Below, piece after piece: positions 1-9,101 of a stretch of 64,000 bases of DNA (within the stretch, counting starts at the first letter, position 1; each line of letters begins with the position of its first letter). Source of the DNA: Gliomastix tumulicola (taxonomy: Eukaryota; Ascomycota; Sordariomycetes; Hypocreales; Bionectriaceae); contig BCHX01000004.1 of the NCBI GenBank assembly GCA_001599755.1, forward strand, positions 3,844,001-3,908,000. The letters run 5' to 3'. The position numbers were made by a program, and so were the translations under genes. The notes below the pieces were generated by a model. It was not told the DNA's origin and ran no database searches. It worked only from the letters and a program-made list of their open reading frames with translations.

Positions 1-464
1 TCCTGACCGACCATCTCGCTGCATTAGGAACCGAGACAACGGCACCGCGGATTCGTTCACACACGGGCGCGACATCCGTGATGCACTCACCGGTGATTGA
101 TTGTCTCTTGGCCACACAGCGACGATGGACGTTTTTTTTTCTCTTGAGCCTCACTCCAGGGTATCTGGAAGCTGAGAAAACAGCAGAGATCTAGACCCAC
201 CTCGAATTGCTGGCCAATCACATGTCTATCCATCAGCCCGGCTTCGGCTCCCAGTCGCAACTTTTGCGGTTCGTCCCGTCCTGTCTCGTACGAGTTTCAC
301 CCAGCACGCGTCGTCTCACTTACAGCTCGCTCGTTCTCTTCGTTGGTTGTGTGCGTAGCGTGACGTTCCTTGTGAATGGTTCTGTTCTAGACTCTCATTG
401 AATTCTCTCTTTATCGTGCTGCGGATCGTCGATATCCCCCCTGAACTGTTCAGGCTCCGGCAAA
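1..464. promoter_or_regulatory. Upstream region of the CoA ligase gene
   Basis: No supported gene. The last 250 bases are pyrimidine-rich and probably include the promoter and 5' UTR of the ligase. I found CGG-N9-CCG at 64-78 but no CGG-N10-CCG site of the kind seen in the other cluster promoters. The end of any upstream gene lies outside the window. Confidence 0.5.
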
Positions 465-2199
465 ATGGCTCTCACGCTCCAGTCTGCCATCAAAGGCGAT
501 CCCGCCTCGACGGCCGTCATCATCCCCAGCAAGCCCAATCCTCTCATCGTCACCTACTCCTCCCTGGCCTCGCAGACCACCGTCTTCCAGAGGAAGCTCG
601 CCGAGCTCGGCATCACCACCGGCTCGCCCGTGTCCATCGCCCTCGTCAACTCGTGGGAGTTCATCGTCTCCTTCCTCGCCGCCTCGTGGCAGCGGGGCAT
701 CGCCGCGCCCCTGAACCCGGCCTACAAGCAGGACGAGTTTGAGTTCTACATTGACGATGTCAAGAGCGACCTCGTCCTCGTCCCTCGTGGTGCCTGGGCG
801 GCGGATGCGGCGAGCGTCAGGGCCGCCAAGAAGTTCAACGCGGCTGTTGCTGAGTGCTACTGGGATGGGCGGAAGGGCGAGGTGGTCCTTGATGTCAAGT
901 CCCTCGGCAAGCTTCAGGGAAAGAAGGAGAAGCTTCTCAGGCCTGAGACGGATGATGTTGCCCTGATCCTCCATACCAGCGGCACCACGTCCAGGCCAAA
1001 GGTGGTACGTGGAATCCCCGGTTCTGTCCCCCGAACCCCCGATGATCACCACATGCTCACAGTGTTTTGCCAGGTCCCCTTGACGCACCGCAACCTCACC
1101 CGCACCATGAGTAAGTCAACCGCGTCTCAAGCTCGCATGACCTACCAGCTCATCCATGCTGACCGTCCGCAGAGAACATCGAGCAGACCTACCAGCTCAC
1201 GTCCCAGGACCGCACCATGCTCGTCATGCCCCTCTTCCACGTCCACGGCCTCCTCTGCGGGCTCCTCGCGCCCCTGGCCACGGGCGGCTCCATGGTCGTG
1301 CCGCCCAGGTTCTCGGCCTCGGACTTCTGGCAGGACTTCGCCGCCCACCGCGCCAACTGGTACACGGCCGTGCCCACCATCCACCAGATCCTGCTCAAGA
1401 ACCCGGCGCCGGAGCCCCGGCCCGCGATCCGCTTCATCCGGTCCTGCTCCAGCCCGCTGTCGCCGACCGTCTTCCAGCAGCTCGAGGAGACGTACGGCGC
1501 GCCCGTGCTGGAGGCGTACGCCATGACCGAGGCCGCGCACCAGATGACCTCGAACCCGCTGCCGCCGGCGAAGCGCAAGCCCGGCAGCGTCGGCGTCGGC
1601 CAGGGCGTCGAGGTGCGCATCCTCGACAACGACGGCAACGAGCTCGCGCAGGGTGCCGAGGGCGAGATCTGCATCCGCGGGGAGAACGTCACCAAGGGCT
1701 ACCTCAACAACGCCGAGGCCAACGCCACGTCCTACACGAAGGAGGGCTTCTTCCGCACCGGCGACCAGGGCCGCAAGGACGAGGACGGCTACGTCGTCAT
1801 CACGGGCAGGATCAAGGAGCTCATCAACAAGGGCGGCGAGAAGATCAGCCCCATCGAGCTGGACAACACGCTCACGCGGCACCCCAAGGTCGGCGAGGCT
1901 GTGAGCTTTGCCGTGCCTGACGAGGTGTACGGGCAGGACATCGGTGTGGCGGTGGTTCTCAAGGCCGGCGAGCAGCTCACCGAGGAGGAGCTGAAGGCCT
2001 GGGTTGCCGAGCGCTCTGCCAAGTTCAAGATCCCCAGACACGTGAGTTTCGTTTGGCACGACAATGACGGATTCGAAGCTGACATTTCTTCCAGGTGTAC
2101 TTCACCAAGGTGATGCCCAAGACAGCAACGGGCAAGATCCAGCGGCGCATCGTCGCAGAGACGATGATGAAGCAGGACAAGCCGAAGGCGAAGCTGTAG
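465..2199 (+). CDS. PCS60: Peroxisomal acyl-CoA ligase, Pcs60/AAE3 type (oxalyl-CoA synthetase family)
   Basis: Four coding exons: 465-1004, 1074-1110, 1173-2041 and 2095-2199 (516 aa). All introns are GT-AG and 53-69 bp. The protein is an AMP-binding (ANL superfamily) ligase that activates a carboxylic acid as acyl-AMP and then acyl-CoA. The P-loop-like motif HTSGTTSRPK lies at residues 170-179 and continues after the first intron as VVPLTHRNL. The later motifs EAYAMTEA, FFRTGDQG and GRIKELINKGGEKISP follow, and TATGKIQRR with the catalytic lysine is near the end. The last residues, AKL, form a PTS1 peroxisome signal, as in yeast Pcs60 (SKL). The length matches the family. Yeast Pcs60 is known as an oxalyl-CoA synthetase; that this enzyme uses oxalate is inference, and an aromatic or short-chain acid is possible because catabolic genes follow downstream. 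Confidence 0.93.
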
Positions 2200-2516
2200 A
2201 AATCTCGACGAAGAAGCACGACATAGAACCTAGATTTTGGATAGACGGACGGGCTGTCACATTTTTTTTAGACACGCTAGAACCCCCCCCCCCCCAGACG
2301 ATAGATTGCTTTTTGCAAGCGCCAGAGTATGCGGCACTGCCGCAAAGAATAGATATCAGTTGATCTGATGAATATCTGGTGTCCGGTCCCCCAGGCGGTT
2401 CTCTCACGGAGGGCAGACAAACGCCGACTTCAAGCCATTCCTGCCTGCCCCTCGTCCCCCTCCCAAACCCTCTCGCTCATCTCCCTCCCCTTCCTCCAAA
2501 CAGTTCCCCCCCAAAA

Positions 2517-2825
2517 TCACGCCTGCCCAGGCACCCGCATAGCCGTCGCCACGATCCTCCGCGGCGTGATGGCAAACATCTCAACATAGCAGCTGTCCCC
2601 CTCGGGCGTGTCCCACCGCATGGGCTCGACGGGCGAGTAGTGCGCGCGGTCCGGCCCCATGGTCGTGCTCGCGCTGGCGAGCGTGACGCCCGCGAGCGTG
2701 GCCTGACGCAGGCACTCCTCGTTGGCGTCCTGCAGGTCCGCGAAGACGCCGAGGACCGTCGTGGTCGAGTCGATGGTCTGGATGAGGAGGTAGACGTTGG
2801 GCGGGACGTCGTGGCGGTTGGTCAT
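2517..2825 (-). CDS. Small conserved-looking protein of unknown function (102 aa)
   Basis: A single exon encoding 102 residues, with a good start context (ACCACCATGA). The protein has no signal peptide, membrane segment or recognised domain. The N-terminal half (VYLLIQTIDSTTTVLGVF) suggests a beta-strand/helix fold, and the composition is that of an ordinary soluble protein rather than a shadow ORF. I do not recognise a function. It sits convergent to the CoA ligase and divergent from the thiamine-diphosphate enzyme at 3937, so it could share a promoter region with the latter. An alternative is that this is a chance ORF in GC-rich DNA. Its good start context and protein-like composition argue against that. 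Confidence 0.55.
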   Translation of the reverse strand: MTNRHDVPPNVYLLIQTIDSTTTVLGVFADLQDANEECLRQATLAGVTLASASTTMGPDRAHYSPVEPMRWDTPEGDSCYVEMFAITPRRIVATAMRVPGQA

Positions 2826-2950
2826 GGTGGTTTTTGCAGCATATGCGGTCTGTATTCATATAGTCCCTGGGCGTTTTTGGGGCTCGAGATAGGGGGTGGT
2901 TGTCTTCTTCCTGGCCTGTCTAGTCGGTCTTTCAAGAGTTTTGTCTTCTG

Positions 2951-2976
2951 TCGATCTCGATCTCGATCTCGATCTC
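2951..2976. repeat. TCGATC hexanucleotide microsatellite
   Basis: Just over four copies of TCGATC in tandem, in the intergenic region upstream of the small gene at 2517-2825. Confidence 0.9.
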
Positions 2977-3569
2977 ACTCCGTCCAAGCGCTCAGGGCTG
3001 AAGAGGGAGGTATCTGGGTAGAGCGTGTGGTTTGGTGTTTCTAGAGTGGAAAATGACGCTGACTTTTGATTGTCGCATGGCAGATTGGGTTGAGAGGTCG
3101 TGAGATGTCAGAGATGGTCCATGCTCGTGCTCCGTGACGATGTCATCGGGGTTGCCTCCTGCCACGACGTCATTGCACATTTTGACGTCGAGACTACTAC
3201 TGTAGGTGGTTGGTCCAGGGGGCCAGCTATTTTAGCTGCCTGCCGTATCAGTCAGTTCTTGACCATCCAAGAAGCCACACCTCAGTCACAAGATGAATAT
3301 TTCTTTTTCCAGGTCAATGGAGAGAACAGCCTCATCGCTTGCCACGGAATATGCCGTGATCTGACCGGCACGGTCCGAGGAGAAAGCTGTCCAGGGTAGC
3401 CAGGCCTTTGACCCGGACGAGTCCCCGGGAGCCGAGCTCACGGTCGGGCGGGGCGGGTTCTTTTAGTGGTCTACGGGGGNTTTAGCGCTGAACCGCACGG
3501 GGGGCTCTAGCGGGGGGTTGCAGAACGCCGGAACCGGGAACCTGCAGAGGTTCGAAGGGTCCTCCCCCG

Positions 3570-3585
3570 CCGGAAGCATGCTTCC
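3570..3585. promoter_or_regulatory. Palindromic candidate regulator site, ThDP-enzyme promoter
   Basis: The sequence CCGGAAGCATGCTTCC contains a perfect 14-base palindrome at 3572-3585. Its first 12 bases are identical to those at 14480-14491 in the promoter between the regulator and hydrolase genes. It fits a Gal4-type CGG-N10-CCG site except that the right half reads CCC. It lies 352 bases before the ATG at 3937. Binding by the local Zn2Cys6 protein is inference. Confidence 0.5.
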
Positions 3586-3936
3586 CACGAGGCAGGAGAC
3601 GCTCTCCCGTCTCTTCTCCAACTTGTGAGCTACTGGATGGGCGGTATTTGTCATGGTAGGTCTGGACTTGAGGTGGATGGCTTGGGGTATTTGCGCGTGC
3701 AGCTGGAGGGGAGCTGTGCAGGATGTCGTGCTTTGAGGCGGTGGTTGCGCGGACCCGTGTAGACAGTTTATATGATGCTGCTAGACCACTACTAGTACAT
3801 AACTCAATGCCGGTATCAGCATCACGGGAGGTGTCTCGAGACTCACATCCCTCTCATCCTCCTCCCTCCTCCCTCGTCCTAGCTCACTCAGCTCATGTCT
3901 ATCATCCAACCTCACCTCACCTCCCCCTCGCCCACC

Positions 3937-5727
3937 ATGGCCTCCCAGCGCATCACCGGCGCCTCGGCCATCCTCCACGCCCTCGAGGCCGCCGGCGTCA
4001 CGCACCTCTTCGTCAACCTCGGCTCCGACCACCCGGCCTTCATCGCCGCCTTCGCGTCCAAGACGCACCCCAAGCTGCAGATCTTCACCGCGCCCAACGA
4101 GATGAACGCCCTCTCCGCGGCCTCGGGCTTCGCCCAGATCACGGGCCGCCCGGCCGCCGTCCTCGTCCACGTCGAGTGCGGCACGCAGGGGCTCGGCGCG
4201 GCCGTGCACAACATCAGCAAGGGCCGCATCCCGGCCTTCATCTTCGCGGGCACGAGCCCCGTAACCATGGAGGGCGAGGAGGTCGGCAGCCGGAACGAGT
4301 ACATCCACTGGATCCAGGACGTGCCCGACCAGCGGGCCATCGTGCGGCAGTACATGAAGTTCGAGCACGAGATCCGGTCGCCGCACAACGCGCTGCAGCT
4401 GACGCTCCGGGCGGTGCAGTTCGCCATGACGTCGCCGCAGGGGCCGACGTACCTCGTTGCCAGCCGCGAGGCGCTCGAGGCCGAGACGGAGCATCCCGCG
4501 GCGAAGGGCAAGGGGAGCGTGAAGCCGTCGCAGTCGTACGAGAGGACGTCGGCGGTCGAGAGGATCGGTCTGACGCCCGCGGCGATCGAGGAGCTGGCCA
4601 CGCAGCTGGCCGGTGCGGAGAAGCCGCTCATCGTCACGGGGTATAGCGGCCGGTCGGCTGAGGCGTTTGAGGCGCTGAGGGAGCTGGCTGAGTTGCTGAC
4701 GATCCCTGTGCATGAGAACGCTCCGATTTGGAACAACTTCCCCACGACGTCCTTCCTGCACCAGGGCCACCAGTGGAACGGTGGTGGTCAGTTGCCTGCG
4801 CTGGCTGAGGCGGATGTGGTCGTTGTCATCGACGCAGACGTCCCCTGGATTCCGGTGCAGTCTAAGCCCAGTGACTCGGCCAAGGTCTACCACCTTGACA
4901 GTGATCCGCTGAAGACGATGATGACGCTGTGGTGCCTCCCGTGTGAGAAGAGGTGGCAGGTCGACTCTTCTCTGGCTCTTCAGCAGCTGCTGTCCTACAT
5001 CAAGACGAACGATCTCGTCAACCAGCCTGCCACACGCTCCAAGATTGACGCCCGCACACCGATCCTACGTGAGCGTTTCTCCCAGCGCCAGCAGAGGCTC
5101 CAGAAAGCCGAGGCTCTCCCCGCCGATGGGAAGGTCACCGTCCCCTACTTCATGTCCCGCTTCCGCGACCTCACCTCCTCCCACCCCGTGACCGCCCTCA
5201 ACGAGTCCACGACCAACCTCCCCAACGTGGCCGACCACCTCCGCCACTCCCGCGCCCACACCCTCATCGGCAGCGGCGGCGGCGGCCTGGGCTGGTACTC
5301 GGGGGCCGCCGTCGGCGCCCACCTCGGCCTGCAGGCTTTGGGCCGGGACAAGACGGACCTCCTGGTGGCCTTTGTCGGCGACGGCACGTGGATCTTCGGC
5401 GTCCCCTCGTCGGCGTACTGGATGGCCCGCCGCTACGGCACGCCCTTCCTGACCGTCATCTGGAACAACGGCGGCTGGGCGGCGCCCCGGGCCGCGTGCC
5501 TGCGCATCCACGGGCACCTGGCCGCCAACGCGGACCTGACGAGGGACGTCGGCGTGGGCCTGCAGCCGAGCCCGGACTTTGGCAAGATCGCCGAGGGCGC
5601 GGGGGACGCCTGGTCGGGCGTCGTCGAGAGGGCGGAGGATGTCGATCGGGTGCTGGCTGAGGCGGTCAGGGTTGTGAGGGAGGATGGGCGGGCGGCGGTG
5701 GTGGAGGTGAGGCTGAAGACTATCTAG
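3937..5727 (+). CDS. Thiamine-diphosphate-dependent enzyme, benzoylformate decarboxylase/acetolactate synthase superfamily
   Basis: Intronless, 596 aa from the ATG at 3937, which has a strong context (CACCATGG). An in-frame ATG at 3895 would add 14 residues and is less likely. Three domains are visible: an N-terminal PYR domain (to about 190), a middle domain and a C-terminal PP domain. The ThDP motif runs from GDG at 481-483 to NN at 510-511. Glu55 is the cofactor-activating glutamate. Ser30 and His78 align by eye with the Ser26 and His70 of benzoylformate decarboxylase, which favours 2-oxo-acid decarboxylation or a carboligase over acetolactate synthase. It has no evident peroxisomal or mitochondrial signal. 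It faces the FAD monooxygenase tail to tail. The substrate is unknown; an arylglyoxylate is my best inference. Oxalyl-CoA decarboxylase would fit a Pcs60 partner but the active-site motif does not look like that family. Confidence 0.88.
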   Translation: MASQRITGASAILHALEAAGVTHLFVNLGSDHPAFIAAFASKTHPKLQIFTAPNEMNALSAASGFAQITGRPAAVLVHVECGTQGLGAAVHNISKGRIPAFIFAGTSPVTMEGEEVGSRNEYIHWIQDVPDQRAIVRQYMKFEHEIRSPHNALQLTLRAVQFAMTSPQGPTYLVASREALEAETEHPAAKGKGSVKPSQSYERTSAVERIGLTPAAIEELATQLAGAEKPLIVTGYSGRSAEAFEALRELAELLTIPVHENAPIWNNFPTTSFLHQGHQWNGGGQLPALAEADVVVVIDADVPWIPVQSKPSDSAKVYHLDSDPLKTMMTLWCLPCEKRWQVDSSLALQQLLSYIKTNDLVNQPATRSKIDARTPILRERFSQRQQRLQKAEALPADGKVTVPYFMSRFRDLTSSHPVTALNESTTNLPNVADHLRHSRAHTLIGSGGGGLGWYSGAAVGAHLGLQALGRDKTDLLVAFVGDGTWIFGVPSSAYWMARRYGTPFLTVIWNNGGWAAPRAACLRIHGHLAANADLTRDVGVGLQPSPDFGKIAEGAGDAWSGVVERAEDVDRVLAEAVRVVREDGRAAVVEVRLKTI

Positions 5728-6241
5728 ACAGTAGCATAGCATAGCAGAGCATCGTTTTAGATCATCAATATGGCTTGATTACTTTTATTCTCTTAACGTG
5801 CCGGAGTGTGACTTTCAACATGACTTGCTAGCCTCTTCTCTGGCTTTAACCCTCTTCTGGGTTGATACCAAGACTATTATTGTCAAAGTGCTTTTATGTA
5901 CTTACGCAAGGAATACTAAGACCATACGGGCTAAAGTCCCTAGTCGTATTTGGTAGGCTGCTTCCCCTTTCTTTGTAATAGCACCAGCCCCTATGCATAG
6001 TCACTTGTTGGGAACTACCTTAGGCTACAGTCACATAGCCCTCACATCAAAAGGGCCTCTTAGTCGACCACACGACAGCTCAAAAATAAAGACAATCTCG
6101 TGGTATTGATTCGAAAATAATACAAGCAAGACAACAACTACACTGACTCGCCCGCTTTCTATCTCGCTCTCCAACCAACCCAATCATGCACATTCCCCCT
6201 TTCCTCCCCCCCCCCCCCCCCCCCCCCCCCCCCCTTCCCCC
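5728..6241. other. Convergent 3' region with AT-rich spacer
   Basis: This is the spacer between the stop codons of the ThDP enzyme and the FAD monooxygenase. It is richer in A and T than the neighbouring genes and holds a 29-base C tract at 6206-6234. I see no gene. Confidence 0.6.
6206..6234. repeat. 29-base C homopolymer (poly-G on the monooxygenase transcript)
   Basis: An uninterrupted run of 29 C begins 7 bases after the stop codon of the minus-strand monooxygenase, so the mRNA would carry poly-G at the very start of its 3' UTR. Such a tract can form G-quadruplexes, and its exact length is hard to sequence reliably. Confidence 0.85.
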
Positions 6242-7593
6242 TTAATGGGCCTTGACCTCTGCTGACGACTTGGCCTCGAACCAGTTGGCGCCCTCCTTGC
6301 CGAGGACCTCGGCGTCGTGGCTGAAGAGCCACTTCCGGCGGTCGTCGTGGCCCCAGAAGACGGGGTTCTCCTCGGAGTTGAGGCGCATCTGCTTGTCGCG
6401 GGCCTCCTGCTCCTGCCCATCCTCGATGTGCAGGATGTACTGGTGCTCGCGGGTCTTGCTCTGGATGAGGCTGGCGCGGGGCAGGCGGATCTCCTCGTAC
6501 TTGCGCAGGGCGGCGGCGAGGTCGGCGTCCTGGGCGAGGCACTGGCGCAGCGTGGCCGCGTCCTCGAAGGACTGGGCGGCGCCCTGGGCGAGGTAGGGCA
6601 GCATCGGGTGGCACGAGTCGCCGAGGAGGGCGACCTTGCCGGAGGCGTGCACCCAGCGCGTGAGGATGGGCAGGTCGCAGAGGCGCCACTTCATGAAGTC
6701 GCCCGTGAGCGCGCACAGCTTCTGCACGCGCGGCTCCCAGGCGGCGAAGCGCGTGCACAGCTCCGAGTTGTCGCCGCGGACGACCCACGTCTCGTCCGAG
6801 GTCTCGTTGTGCGACGTCGCGCACACGACGATGTTGTACATGCCGCCGTCGCGGATCGGGTAGCCGACGAGGTGCGCCTCGGGCCCGCACCAGGACGTCG
6901 TGCAGGGGTCCGTGATGAGGTGCGCGAGCTCCGGGTCGGCCAGCAGCTTCTCGCCGGGGATCAGGATGCGGTAGGCGACGTCGCCCGTGTCGCGCGGGAT
7001 GTCCGGCTGGCCCGTGAGCAGGGGCCGCGCGATGGACTTGATGCCGTCGGCGCCGATGACGAGGTCCGCCTTGAAGACCTCGCCGGCGTCCGTGGTCGCG
7101 CTCGGCGCCTCGAAGTCGTAGGCGATGACGCGCTTGTTGGTCAGGATGGTCACGCCCGCCTTGTTGGCCGCCTCGAGGAGCCCTGCGTGCAGGTCGGCGC
7201 GGTGCACGAGGTAGTACGGCGCGCCGTGCGTCTCGACGATGTTGTCGAAGGGCACCTTGACGATGGTCGAGCCGTCCTCCCACCGGATGAAGTGGTACTT
7301 GTTGGACGTCGACTTCTTCATCTTGTCCATGTCGACGCCCCAGCGGATCAGCAGACGGCTCGAGTTGGGCGGCACTCGGATGCCGGCGCCGGCCTAGGAT
7401 GGTTGGTCAGTATAAAACATCTCCGAGACAACAAAAGAGAGGCTTCTTATGGCGGTCTCACCTCGGCAAACTCCATCGCCGAGTCGATAATGGTGACCGT
7501 GTGGCCGTCAGTCTGCAGCGCAAGGCCAGTGGCCAGCCCGCCGAGACCACCCCCGACAATCAACACATTGAGCTTCCTCACGGCTTCAGGCAT
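6242..7593 (-). CDS. FAD-dependent aromatic hydroxylase (salicylate/6-hydroxynicotinate monooxygenase-like)
   Basis: Two exons on the minus strand: 7593-7462 and 7393-6242 (intron of 68 bp), 427 aa. Exon 1 carries the dinucleotide-binding motif VLIVGGGLGGLATG (about residues 10-23). Exon 2 continues with AGAGIRVPPN. The second FAD/NADPH motif DLVIGADGIKS and the third motif GDSCHPMLPYLAQGA are both present, as is usual for class A flavoprotein hydroxylases. There is no membrane segment. This family hydroxylates, and often decarboxylates, phenolic acids using NAD(P)H and O2. It is transcribed divergently from the MFS transporter at 9102, with a shared 1.5-kb promoter region holding two CGG-N10-CCG sites. 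The exact substrate cannot be read from sequence. Confidence 0.92.
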
Positions 7594-8141
7594 CTTGACG
7601 ATAGGCAATCAAGTTGAGAACTCGGGAATATCAAGCTGTCTGAGGAACAGGAAACGTGGTCTGTCGGAGAGACGAGGATATGAATGAAGAAGGAAGAGAT
7701 GATGAGAGAGCCGATGTTCTTCTTCCGAATCAGTCTGATGAAGCCAGGGCAGATGGCGATTTATAACAAAATAGCCAGATAGACAAGTGTTAGGGATCCA
7801 GTCTTGGGTGCTCCTCTGCCATCGTACGGAAGGTGGGACACCAATACGACGATAGACAGGAGTAGGAGAAAAAAGAGACGGAGTCAGGCACACACACAGA
7901 GAGAGGAAAGGGAAGAGGAGAAGCGAGTCGCTGGCGATGGCCCTGCAGAGATCCGCCTATTCAGTGGAGAGAAGAGAACGGATATCCGAAGATGGTCGTA
8001 CGCGTGATCTCCATCCTCATGCTAGCCAAGTATTGGACGAAGACAGAGAGGATTGCTGTGTGTGTGTGTGCTCTGCTGGCCTTCTTTCTCTGGATACTCG
8101 CGGATGCTGGAGTATGGCACAGAAAACGAGAGGGTCAGGGG

Positions 8142-8157
8142 CGGATGGCTGCAACCG
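8142..8157. promoter_or_regulatory. CGG-N10-CCG candidate Zn2Cys6 binding site
   Basis: The sequence CGGATGGCTGCAACCG has the inverted CGG triplets 10 bases apart, a spacing used by Gal4-class regulators of the Put3 type. It is the first of two such sites, 27 bases apart start to start, between the monooxygenase and the transporter. Confidence 0.4.
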
Positions 8158-8168
8158 CCTGTCTATCA

Positions 8169-8184
8169 CGGATCCATGCACCCG
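8169..8184. promoter_or_regulatory. CGG-N10-CCG candidate Zn2Cys6 binding site
   Basis: The sequence CGGATCCATGCACCCG keeps the CATGC core seen in the sites at 3571 and 14481. It lies roughly 575 bases from the monooxygenase ATG and 917 bases from the transporter ATG. Confidence 0.45.
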
Positions 8185-9101
8185 CTATTCGCCTCCCTCT
8201 CTCTCGTACCTCTTTGGTCTTGGGTTTGGACCATGGAATGTCCGCTCCGGGCGTTCACCTGGAGTCCAGTGTCCACCATGGCTTGGATCGGACGAACCGT
8301 CTCAGCCGATTGCTCCTCGGTGATGAGTCCAGATGATCAAGTCAGTCTAGGCTCCGGCCTTCCTGGCGGGCACTCACTCGCTGTTGGGGCTTTCCCCGGA
8401 ACCAGTTCCCTTTCCCCAGCTTCCTCTGACCGAGCGGCCCCAAAACGCCATGGCTATAGCCCGGAGAACGGCACGGGTAGCGTCGCTGGGAAATAACATC
8501 CAGCTCCTCCCCCCAGGTGAGACAGCAATCTCAAGTAGGAAGCGATTCACGCTCTATGACACCCTTCCACCAGCTGCAAAGCTGCAACCTCGGAGTCATG
8601 ATCGCAACCTCGCATTTGAGTTCACGCTGCGTCTGTCAGTCCGGCTCGACGGCGCTGGAAGATCCAGTAACCGTCTGTCTAGGGCGAAACTCTGATGACG
8701 GAGTGCCGGGCTGGTCTCGGTCCTACAGCCAGACGAGAACGAGGATTATGCTTCTGTCTCGTTCTAGTTCTGGATAGCGCGAGTAGCGTTACATAGTGAC
8801 AACGCGTCGTTTTTGCGAGCTAGCCCTCAGCTTCTCCAATCTTCATGTGTGTGTTTCCCCCGCGTTTGAAGGCCAGCCGCTCGACGTTGAAATAGCAACG
8901 GCCATCCGGCCCTCAAATGTGACCACCCATTCTTCCATCTGGACTATCCATGAGGTCTCATGCTCTCTGGTGTAAATGCACTCGATTGTCTTTGCCCGCT
9001 GACTGATCCGAGTCAAGCCACCACGTGTTGAGCATTCCTCAGTTCCTCGCCCTCGCCCTCTTATCAATCATCTCATATCACACTACTCCCCTTTGTCCGC
9101 C

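Larger units (their letters stand above)
2826..3936. promoter_or_regulatory. Divergent intergenic region between the small protein and the ThDP enzyme
   Basis: No supported gene. It contains a TCGATC hexamer repeat at 2951-2976, one undetermined base at 3480 inside a G-rich stretch, and the palindrome GGAAGCATGCTTCC at 3572-3585. A TATA-like TTTATATG lies roughly 165 bases before the ATG at 3937. Short ORFs here, such as 3100-3399, have no protein-like features. Confidence 0.55.
7594..9101. promoter_or_regulatory. Shared divergent promoter region of the FAD monooxygenase and the MFS transporter
   Basis: A 1.5-kb gene-free region. It contains CGG-N10-CCG at 8142-8157 and 8169-8184 and the short palindrome CGGATATCCG near 7979-7988. 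ORFs of about 100-150 codons inside it (for example 8053-8496 and 8384-8695) overlap one another in different frames and look like chance ORFs. Confidence 0.55.

Noticed and set aside
64..78. CGG-N9-CCG before the CoA ligase as a member of the cluster motif
   Set aside because: The spacing is one base short and the CATGC core is missing.
3937..5727. Reading the ThDP enzyme as oxalyl-CoA decarboxylase to pair with the Pcs60 ligase
   Set aside because: The active-site motifs (GSDHP, VHVECG) resemble benzoylformate decarboxylase more, and no peroxisomal signal is present. It is kept only as a weak alternative.
6317..7687. 456-codon plus-strand ORF antisense to the FAD monooxygenase
   Set aside because: It mirrors the GC-rich codon pattern of the real gene, is rich in Arg, Gly, Val and Leu without domains, and runs through the true intron.
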